From Hordeum vulgare subsp. vulgare (taxonomy: Eukaryota; Streptophyta; Magnoliopsida; Poales; Poaceae): 64,000 bases of DNA. A program made the translations under genes and the position numbers. Where the stretch lies: positions 560,562,176 to 560,626,175 of the forward strand of contig NC_058521.1 in NCBI RefSeq assembly GCF_904849725.1, written 5' to 3'. The notes under the pieces are model-generated. The model saw only the letters and a list, made by a program, of their open reading frames with translations. It had not been told where the DNA came from and made no database searches. Shown here one piece after another: positions 55,406 to 64,000 of the stretch; the stretch's first letter is position 1, and each line of letters starts with the position of its first letter.

Positions 55406-55514
55406 TCTTTTGTTGCAGTACCACATACCAACATCAATCCTGGGGGAGTTTTGCTTGCAATTATTTTTTCGATTTGAGCATGGAACTGGGAATTCCAATT
55501 ACCGGCCCCTTTCT
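55406..55514 (-). mobile_element. Athila-like internal fragment, left part (split by LINE)
   Basis: On the minus strand this continues the sequence of 62679-64000 across the LINE (…GAGAAAGGGGCCGGTA then ATTGGAATTCCCAGTTCC and GCAAACAAAACTCCCCCAGG-like words). Such phrases are typical of the 3' untranslated internal region of Triticeae Athila elements. It is truncated at about 55405-55420. Confidence 0.55.
55500..55514. repeat. LINE target site duplication, left copy
   Basis: TACCGGCCCCTTTCT, identical to 62664-62678. The 15-bp length is typical for target-primed reverse transcription by LINEs. Confidence 0.92.
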
Positions 55515-55529
55515 TTTTTTCTTTTTTTT
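55515..55529 (-). terminator. LINE poly(A) tail
   Basis: The plus-strand tract TTTTTTCTTTTTTTT is the complement of the LINE 3' poly(A), directly against the target duplication. Confidence 0.8.
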
Positions 55530-55659
55530 GACCGGCTACTGTAGGGAAAACCCCCCACAGCCTTTTTTCTTTGATTCCCTTATATAAGAGTAGTATGTAC
55601 AAGAAGAAATTAGAATGTACAAAGGGGATGGGAAGCTAAGGCTACAAACCTCAAGGAGG

Positions 55660-58600
55660 CAAAAAGGAAACCCATTTAAGGAGACCATCCGTGAAACTAG
55701 CCTTAATCCTATGAGCTAACAGGGAAATGTCATGGATGAAACCAGATCTCCATTTTTCGAACTTTGGCTGCTCCTGGTTAAAGACCTTGGCATTTCTGAC
55801 AGTCTAGATGTTCCAACATGCAGTGAAGACCACCTCAGCAAAAAAGGGGTTATGGAAGTCTCGCTTAGCAGCTACAGTAGCACTCCACATGGATGGACCC
55901 TGCCATGTGATCTGCAGGTAGTTCCAGACCCTGGTACTGAAAAGACAGTTGAAGAATAAGTGATATTTGTCTTCCTTGACTCTAGCATGGCATAGAACAC
56001 AGATATTGGAGTCTGAAACATTCCAGTGACGCCTTTCAAGCATGTCTTGGGTGTTAAGCCTGTCCATGATGAGCATCCAGGCAAACATCTTGATCTTCAT
56101 GGTACAACAGCTCTTCCAGATCCAGTTGAGCAAAGGGTTTGGTGTAATACTGTTGTGAATGTGAGTACAGTATCTCTTGGCTGTGTAGGCCTTAGCATCC
56201 TTTCCCCATACCCATCTGTCAGAGGCCTGGTGGTCAATATCCAGGGCTTGAAGCAAGGATTGAACTGAAAGCAGCTCCTGGTAAGCTTGAGCAGAGAATG
56301 ACAAGTGGAACATAGAGAGCATGTTGTCATCGTAAAAGGCTTTAAAGACCTCTTGAGCTGTGCAGAAAGGATCAGCCACAAAAGAAAAAAGCCTTTGGAA
56401 TCTAGCAGCCAGAGGCCTAGTGGAGTTTCCAACCAACCAGGAGTCAGACCAAAACAGGAAGGAGTCACCCTTGTTAGGCTGAACATATGTAACTGATCTG
56501 AATTTGTCAAGCCTTTTACAGATATCCTTCCACCAAAAAGAACCACAAAGGGCAGTTCCCTGAGGTACTGTGTCATGATAGTAAGTGTTCTAGATTAAGT
56601 TAACCCATGGGATATCAGCATGATTTAGAAATTTATCAACATGCTTGAGCAGCAGTGCTTCATTCTGGATTGCTAGATTCATAATTCCTAACCCCCCTTT
56701 ATTTTTAGGTCTGCACACCAGTTTCCAGGCAGCAAGATAGGGTGCATGATCTTGCCCATTTTTCCTCCATAGACATTGCCTCTGAATTCTTTCAAGCTGC
56801 TTTAGTATGCCTGGTGGGATATCCAGACTGCATAGGAAGAAGATAGGAACAGATGACAGTGCTGAGTTTAAATACTGTAGTCTTCCCCCCTGAGCCAGGA
56901 AAGATGAACTAGCACTGAGCCTTCTTTCCATGTTGTCAACCAGTGGCATGAGATCAATGATTCTTGGTTTAGTTGTCCCAACTGGAAGGCCAAGGTATGT
57001 GAAGGGCAAAGATCCCACTTTGCAGCCAATGGAGTCTGCCAGGTCTTGGAGTTGCTGTGGAGAAGTGTTCACACGTAGAAGGGAAGATTTGTGATAATTC
57101 ACATGTAATCTAGTGGATTGGGAGAAAAGTAAGAGCATTTTCTTGAACTGTAACAATTGAGTTTCATCAGTAGGTAGGATGATAAGGGTATCATCAACAT
57201 ATTGCACTATAGGGAAATCCTTATCATGACAAGGTATGGGCAGCTGAATCAGACCCTCCATCAGCAGTTGGTTAACCAGGGTCTGTAAAAAATCAGCAGC
57301 AATAGCAAAAAGCAGTGGGGACATGGGGTCTCCCTGCCTGACTCCTTTCTTGCACATAAATTTCTTTCCAGGCACACCATTGATCAGGACAAAAGATGAG
57401 CCAGAAGTTAGGAGATGCTTTACCCAAAGTATCCATCTGTCATTGAAGCCTTTGTGTTTGAGAATCTGAAAAATGAACTCATGCTCCAGAGAGTCAAATG
57501 CCTTTTCAAAATCCAGCTTGAGAATAACTATTGGTTTCTTGGATTGATGGCATTGGTGCAGGTACTCCAGAGTCCATCAACCACAATCTTGAATGGTTCT
57601 AGACTTGATAAAACCATACTGATTCTTGTGAATACACTTCACAATCTGCAACTGTAACCTGTTAGCAATCATTTTGGACAGAAATTTGAGGCCCATCCCA
57701 GTAAGTGATATTGGTCTGTAATCTCCCACTTGTTCGGTGATCTCTTCTTGGGAATCAAAGTAATATAAGATGATTTCATGTTCTCAAGTTGAGCATGACC
57801 AGCATGAAAGGCAGCAGCAAGTTGATAAAACTTAGGGGAGATAATGGGCCAGCATTTCTTGAAGAAAAGGCCATTAAAACCATCAGGTTCAGGAGCTTTG
57901 TCAATGGGCATTTCCTGAACAGTCTTGTCCATTTCAGACTTAGAAAAAGGTTTTGTGAGAATATCAAGACCCTCCACCTTCTGAAGCATAGATTGTAAAT
58001 CAAAGGCCATGTTAATTCCAAGAGAAGTTCCCATTCTATCCTTAAAGGATGCCCAAAAATGTGCAGCAATTTGATCATGATCAGATATGATGGAACCATC
58101 TTTTAACTTGAGAGATGCAATGGAATTCCTCCTATATCTCTCAGTTGGCATAGCATGAAAGAATTTAGTGTTTTCCTCACCAACTTTAACAAATCTGATA
58201 GTGGCTCTCTTTTTCCAGTATAAGCACTGGAGATGGAATAGGTGCTCCAAGTGTAACTTAACAATATTCCTGAAGTTAGCTTCTCGTTTGAAGAGTGGCC
58301 TCAATTCCACAAGCTCATCCAAGCACAACACATCTTGATTGCATCTGGAGATGAAAATTTTCAACTGGGATAGGTTTGTCTGCCATTTTTTCAAAGCCTG
58401 CCTGAGATGTTTCATCTTATCCATAATGACAGCAGTAATATGAGTTTTCCTGGAAGGAATGAGCCAGGACTGCTGAACACACTCCTTGAAGCCCTCCATT
58501 TCAACCCAATAGTTTTCAAAATGAAATAAGTTACACTTACGGATGGAAGTGTTGACAGTGACCACACAAGGAACATGATCAGAAGTTGTCTTTGCAAGGG

Positions 58601-59270
58601 GGAGCACTTGTGTAAGAGGATATGAGGAGATCCAGTTGGCTGATGTGAAAAACCAGTCAAGCTGCTCCAGAAGAGGGGAATCTTGCATATTGGACCCAGT
58701 GAAAGATCTGCCTTTAATGGGTAGTTCCAGTAAGCCCAGATGCCCACTAATTTCATTGAAGATGAACATATCATTTACATCGGCCCCAGGGAGGTTTCTG
58801 TTGTCAGGTGATCTAATGAAATTAAAATCTCCAAGAAGCAACCAATTAGCCCCAGTGGGTATATGAAGATTATATAGCCAACTAACAAATAGATCTCTAG
58901 CTACACCTTGACAAGGACCATAGACATTCACCCAAGTCCAGGATTCGCCAGTATGATTTGAGGTAAAGGAGATGATCAAACCATAGGGTGTGCATTCAAC
59001 TAACTAACTAGTATGAATGGATGAGTTCCAGAGAGTGATAAGCCCCCTGATGCCCCTGGAGGGAGAGTAGGGAAACTGATCAAAACGTTTAGGACAGAAA
59101 CACTTGACTGTACGAAACTCAATTGACTGCATTTTGGTTTCCTGCAAGCACACCACGGCAGCTAGGCTCTCATCAATCTTGTTACGAACCGCACGTTGCC
59201 TATGATCCGAATTTAGGCCATGCACATTCCAACACAGCACACGCCAACTTCTCGTAGAACGACTATCCAT
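55660..59270 (-). pseudogene. LINE ORF2: endonuclease, reverse transcriptase, zf-RVT tail
   Basis: From 59270 on the minus strand: apurinic-type endonuclease (WNVHGLNSDHRQRAVRNK, CLQETK, then GDFNFIRSPDNRNLPG and TTSDHVPCVV), RT ([80 protein letters not shown]) and a C-terminal zf-RVT-like domain (KIKMFAWMLIMDRLNTQDML, CVLCHARVKEDKYHLFFNC). It nicks DNA and copies LINE RNA at the nick. Frame breaks lie near 58990, 57580-57670, 56580 and 56440. No RNase H domain was seen. The C-terminal few dozen residues run to about 55660 across a stop. Confidence 0.9.
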
Positions 59271-59404
59271 TGGGCAATATATATAGAGCAAACGCAGGGA
59301 TATGTAATAGCCCGTGCGACCAAGGTTCAGTTAACCAAAAGACAGAGCAAGCAGTAGTCTCACAGTACATGGAGCCAGTACAGTAACAAATTAACATAAG
59401 TGAA

Positions 59405-62400
59405 CTAATCATCAACAGATGATGGCGCGGAATCAGCAGGATCTTCCATAAGTCGATCCATAGTTAGCTTCTCAGGGGCAATGCCAAGCGTCTCCCCAAC
59501 CGCCTGTATCACCGGAATAGGAGTGGCAGGAGGAACTTTTACATCATCAGACTCCTGCGCTGGAGAAGGCATTGGCTTGGCCTTGGGCTTCCTCTTCTTG
59601 GGGACATGCGCTGGCAGCTCCTGCAAGATCGGTTTGAAGCCATCCCGCTTGATGGAGCCGCGGGTACATCGACGAACAGAGGAGTCGACGACAGGAGTGG
59701 CCTTCTTGCGGGTCCCTTTCTTCATTGGAGCAGGAGATTGAAAGGAGAAGTCCTCTGCAAACGAAGATGGGCTGACAGGGATGACCTCATCCATGGAGAG
59801 TGTGTTGCTTGCAGGCTCTGATGGTGGTAGCGCTGGAGCAGCAGAGTCGAAGGCTGCCGCCCATGATCGCTTGGGGATCACAATGGGCGCCACCGTTGGC
59901 ATCTGCAGCTGGCGAGGCACGTACATGGAGGTAGCAGCTCCCATTAAAGCATCAAAAGTACAGGACCAGGATAGAACCGGCGGTAGAGGAGGCCCATAAA
60001 AAACCCTGGCAGCCCCAACAAAGAAGTTGCCAGACTGAATCTGTGGGGGTTTGTATGGGACAATCGCCAGAGGATTGTCTTCTTGCGCCTCCTCCACCCC
60101 TAGCACATCTTCCTCCAGCTCAGCAGCAGGAGCCTGGACAACCGGTGCCATATCAGCGTCAGGGGCGACATGGTTAGCCATTACCACATCCAGGTTGGGA
60201 GCAGGGGGGCTTGATCAGCAGGTTCCGCCTCAATGTCACCCTGCGGCTGAGGGTCGAGGTCGACAAGCTCATGAACCGAGTCAGAGGAAGAAGGACTCGG
60301 TTGATCAAGCACCATGGACTCCTGATCCTGAACAGGATCAGCAGGAGGTGCTTCAGGTTCCCATCCTCCTCCATCAGCAGCTGCGGGCGGCTGTCCCCAA
60401 CCACCGTCATCAGCAGCAGCAGGTACCACTGGATCTTCAGGTGCTAGCGGCACCGCATTCCATCCCAAAGCAGGGTAAGGGGGTAGAGAAAATTGCAGGT
60501 TGTCATTGACGAGTTGTCCAGGAAGCGGGTGAGGGTTGCCATTGAGGGGCATAGGATCCTCATCATTGGGCAGTACTTCGGTAGGCGTCGCCCCTAGGAT
60601 GTAGACAGGTGCAGACTAGGACACCTTCGCCCCCCCAAGCAGCATATTCAGAGAAGTTGATACTGCGAGGGACAAGTCGGTCGTTTGGGAACGATGCAAA
60701 CACAATGGAGCGAACCAAGTAAGGATCATCGCTGACCCAATGATGAAACTCTCCGAAGGTGTTGACAGCAGCCCGCAAGTCTTCAGTATTGCGGAAGTCC
60801 AGGGGGCCCCCAGAAGCATGAGGCACCCATGGTGAAAACCCTCTTGTCCACGGAAGCCAAGGCCCAGATCATGTCGCCAGAAGCGCACCACAGAGTTATG
60901 GGAAACTTCCTGCGGAACCATGTGAACCGCAGCGTAGCTCTCCGCCGCATCTCTAAGTTCAAATAGCCCTACGCCCTCGATCCATGGCTGGGCTGATCGA
61001 ACATGAAGGCCTCAGTGAAGAAGAAGAGCGGCTACTTCTTGCCGTACCTGGACCAAGTGGTCAGCCGGGGGCGCAGGGTGGACGTCAGCAATTACAAAGC
61101 GGTCATGACGCCTGGTGATGGGGACAGCATGCATGGAGTAGGTCCGAGGCAGCCGGTCAGGTCCTCCGTCGATGATGTTGTGGCCCGGCGGGAGAAAGAA
61201 CTCAGGGTCGAGCTCGAAGTTCGCCATTGTGGGAGGCGGCGGCGACGTGGTAGGCGGCGTCTCGGAGGGAGTTTGGGGATGCGACAGCGATGAGACAGGG
61301 CGGAACTGTGCTGCAGGCGTTGCGGTTTCGCCAAGAGTATCGGCAATTCCCGAGATATCAGCGACAGGGGAGGTGGTGGGTCTCTTACAGTTCCAAGTAA
61401 GACAATTATTACGCATAAAAGAGGCTCCTCTAGATCGTGCGTGACCCACAGCTCTGTCAGCGTATCCACGCGAAGCCGTGCAGTTGGCAGCTAGATGTCC
61501 CCGAGCGTTACAAATCGAGCAAGAAAAGGTTTCTTCAACCATGCCATTAATAATTTCATCAAAGGCCAGATGGGCTTCTTGTGAGGAGGGAATATCCATC
61601 CTAGGATTAGGTTCGGGCCGAGATAAGGAGGTAACCTCAGAAGGCTCATTAATGAGCGTGGAAATCGGCCCAGAGTCCAAACTTTCCACCGAAAATTGAC
61701 TCTCATAATTCAAAACACCATGAATCTCGGCGGGATCAGCTGCAGCACCTTGTTGCACGGGAGAAGTTCCGTTACTTTTGGCAATTTGAAAATCAGCTCC
61801 GGGAGATCTGGGGGGTGACTGTTGGCGAGAAATAGTGCCAAACGTGATATGCGCCGTGGTCGTCGTCCATCGGTGTTCTGCCTGTGGTGGCGCAGAGATG
61901 ATGACACGTTCAGGAGAAGGCACCGTATAACCAGCCTGTTCAAGCGCGAGTAGCTCATCGTGGGAAACAAGACATCTATAACCCTTGCAAACCTCATATT
62001 CTTGGAGGGATGCGAATGTGAGATTCTTACGAACCGATGATCCAGATTTAAGAGAAGATTTTAGAGGTCTGGAATGCATTGCCATCAGACCTAGTGAGGC
62101 TCTCCTCTTAGATGGACTCACAATAATCCATTCAGCATCACATTGCTTCTTCCACAGAGAGAATTCCCGACGCCAATTCGTACCACCATGGCCCCATAGA
62201 TGGAAGAAGCACTTAAAATTTGAGCATTTGAACGAGCATAGATCAAAAATATGAAAACCAACTTGCATGCAGGACACTTTGAAGGAGAAAACCGAATCTG
62301 TCACTTGAGAGACGCGAAACTCAATGGCAGAGCCCCCAATCACAGATTCTAGAGCTGCGGCGACCGTGTCCTCAGAGAGACGGAACACATGGCGACCAAA

Positions 62401-62535
62401 AGAAACCACCATGATGAAGGAGCGGCGGTGCTTCATAGGGTGCACCGTAACCCCAGAATGGCGATAAACCTCCTCGGCGAAAGCCAAACCATGAGAAAAA
62501 TCCAGATCCAACGTGGAACCACCCATGCAAGCCAT
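59405..62535 (-). pseudogene. LINE ORF1: RNA-binding protein with CCHC zinc knuckle (broken)
   Basis: The longest frame (62535-61012, 507 residues) starts MACMGGSTLDLDFSHGLAF, has a conserved N-terminal half (FIMVVSFGRHVFRLSEDTV, HLWGHGGTNWRREFSLWKKQ) and a zinc knuckle CSICNARGHLAANC at about residue 335. It is followed in other frames by 60826-60563 (GEFHHWVSDDPYLVRSIVF), 60552-60181 (Pro/Asp-rich) and 60187-59405 (basic KKRKPKAKPMPSPAQES tail). Together they form one long ORF1 interrupted by at least three frame breaks. ORF1 proteins of plant L1 elements bind the element RNA. Confidence 0.8.
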
Positions 62536-62663
62536 GCACGACCACGTGAGGGGGGTCGGGAGGGTTCACCTGAGCAGAAGAGCGACGATAAGGGTAGATA
62601 CGCCGGCTAGAGCACCAGATCGCCATGGAGTCGCCGAGGTGGGAGGTGGGAGGTGGGAGTCGC
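62536..62663 (-). promoter_or_regulatory. LINE 5' leader
   Basis: The minus strand begins with GCGACTCCCACCTCCCACCT and further CCACCTC repeats before ORF1. LINEs carry an internal promoter here; activity is inferred, not seen. Confidence 0.45.
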
Positions 62664-62678
62664 CATTCTGTACCGGCC
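62664..62678. repeat. LINE target site duplication, right copy
   Basis: TACCGGCCCCTTTCT, identical to 55500-55514. Confidence 0.92.
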
Positions 62679-64000
62679 CCTTTCTCGTGAATGATAGTGA
62701 ATAAACACATATCGAGGATAACACTCCTAGCATGAAATATACCAATAGCCCCCTGTCACCACATGAGCGGTTCGGGCACGCAAAACATATTATTTCTTGA
62801 AGATTTAGAGAGTGGCACATGCAAATTTACTTGGAACGGCACGTAGATACCGCACATAGGTAGGTATGGTGGACTCATATGAAACAACTTCGGGTTTATG
62901 GAAGTGGATGCACAAGCAGTATTCCCGCTTAGTACAAGTGAAGGCTAGCAAAAGACTGGGAAGCGACCAACTAGAGAGTGACAACAGTCATCAAAATGCA
63001 TTGAGATTAACTAACATTGAGTGCAAGCATGAGTAGGACATAAATCACCATGAACATGAACATCATAGAGGCTATGTTGATTTTGTTTCAACTACATGCG
63101 TGAACATGCGCCAAGTCAAGCCACTTGAATCATTCAAAGGAGGATACCATCCTATCATACTACATCATAGTCATCTCAACATTCATGTTGGCAACCAAGA
63201 CAAATCATTATGAGCTCCTAGCTAAGTAAGCATGGCATAAGCAACTATGATCTCTAAGTTGTCATTGCAAACATGTTTCTCTCACAACAAAGCTGAACTA
63301 GGAACAATGAGCTAGTCATATTTACAAAAACAAAATAGATCGAGTTCATACCAGCTTTTCCAGGCTCAGTTACTTCATCATATATCGTCATTATTGCCTT
63401 TCACTTGCACGACCGAACGATGTGAACAATAATAAGAGTGCTCGTGCATTGGACTACGCTGGAATCTGCAGGCAAACACAAAGGAGAAGACAAAGTAATA
63501 TGGCTCTATGAAAGCTAAACAGGTATGCATGCAAGAGCCACTAAACATTGTAACCAATATCTTCTACCTTGACCCAAAGAAAAATAAAACTATTTACATG
63601 GGAAAGCTCCCAACAAGCAAAAGAAGAAAAAGAAAATCTTTTTTTGGTTTTCTCAAACTAGACAGACACACGAAAATAAAACGAGAAAAAGAAAATAAAC
63701 TAGCATGGATGATATAGTGGCAAAGTGTGAACATCGGCTAAGAAAGTGAAAGCATAAGCAAGAATGTAAAGTCGGTGAGAAACACGTACTCCCCCAAGCT
63801 TAGGGTTTTGGCCTAAGTTGGTCTACTCCCAAGGAGGGAAATAACCAGCTCCGGGGTACTCCGGAATGGACTGAGGATGCCACTCCTGTGTGAGCTCCTC
63901 TGGCTCCCACTGATAAACTGGCGTCTGGTACTTGACTGGAGGCTCGGGCACAGGCACCTGTGGTTGGGCCAAGCCCTAATATGCATAGATGTCCGAGGGC
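62679..64000 (-). mobile_element. Athila-like element, 3' internal region (window-truncated)
   Basis: On the minus strand a coding end (63823-64000) is followed by AAACCCTAAGCTTGGGGGAG, then more than 1 kb of AT-rich untranslated DNA with words typical of Triticeae Athila elements (GGCTTGACTTGGCGCATG, CTATTGGTATATTTCATGC, CACGAGAAAGGGGCCGG). It continues at 55514-55406 beyond the LINE. The LTR itself is missing. Confidence 0.65.
63823..64000 (-). pseudogene. C-terminal end of an Athila-like ORF (partial)
   Basis: The minus-strand frame reads LAQPQVPVPEPPVKYQTPVY and then QWEPEELTQEWHP, ending GYFPPWE and a TAG at 63823-63825. A TAG also lies upstream in frame just before GLAQPQ, so the frame is damaged. 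Pro/Glu/Trp-rich C-termini of this type precede the AAGCTTGGGGGAG tract in Athila-like elements. Whether it is the end of gag-pol or of an additional (env-position) ORF cannot be told from this fragment. Confidence 0.5.

Larger units (their letters stand above)
55515..62663 (-). mobile_element. Full-length L1-type LINE (7149 bp)
   Basis: The element is bounded by a perfect 15-bp duplication. Its 3' end is a poly(A) tract (plus-strand T-run 55515-55529), its 5' end a GC-rich leader with short CCCACCT repeats. ORF1 (59405-62535) precedes ORF2 (about 55660-59291). Both are frameshifted. A complete 5' end is unusual since most plant LINE copies are 5'-truncated. It is inserted in the Athila-like fragment. 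Confidence 0.92.

Noticed and set aside
59481..60509. Plus-strand frames opposite LINE ORF1
   Set aside because: They are shadows of the Pro/Ala-rich ORF1 tail with no start context or motif.

Overview
This is plant nuclear DNA of the transposon-packed, intergenic kind found in Triticeae (wheat, Aegilops, barley). The diagnosis rests on recognisable LTR ends: Angela/BARE1/WIS copia LTRs beginning TGTTGGAAATATGCCCTAG, Athila-type gypsy LTRs beginning TGATACGTC, a Tat-type gypsy element with antisense genes, an L1-type LINE, a grass Helitron ending CTAGT, and small MITEs. I see no intact host protein gene, rRNA or tRNA. The only host-gene-like stretch is 3123-6600, a CpG-rich first-exon-like block followed by intron-like sequence. 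Family names are from memory and could not be searched.

Layout. 1-781: the 5' part of an Athila-like LTR on the minus strand, cut by the window edge. 783-8788: a GC-rich unclassified block, a foldback MITE (2922-3122), the gene-like locus with an hAT-like MITE in it, a Tourist-like MITE, a non-autonomous Helitron (7241-7885) and a broken PIF/Harbinger transposase. 9165-30457: a copia element (minus strand) inserted in unclassified DNA. It is itself split by a complete 12.9-kb Tat-like gypsy element (11810-24694, TSD CCATG) and by an Athila-like solo LTR (26850-28508, TSD ATGTC). 30744-34282: part of a long gypsy LTR. 34283-53292: two Angela copia elements tail to tail, both 3' LTRs cut at the same point and separated by 34 bp. 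The left element's 5' LTR holds a BARE1/WIS solo LTR (34765-36579, TSD GATTT). 53293-55405: the end of an Athila-like element with one LTR that has 3'-internal sequence on its left and 5'-internal sequence on its right. 55406-64000: a second Athila-like fragment on the minus strand, split by a full-length LINE (55515-62663, 15-bp TSD).

How parts work together. In each autonomous element the usual Gag, protease, integrase, reverse transcriptase and RNase H coding order can be followed, but every copy carries stops or frameshifts. The most interesting unit is the Tat-like gypsy element. Besides gag-pol on the minus strand it carries a plus-strand gene between pol and the 3' LTR. Its seven coding exons join in phase at GT-AG introns to encode a protein of about 880 residues with a gypsy-type 'putative transposase' N-terminus, a coiled coil and a conserved-looking C-terminus. 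One nonsense codon interrupts it. A 71-bp tandem array separates this antisense gene from the end of pol, and pol carries a second, archaeal-type RNase H domain.
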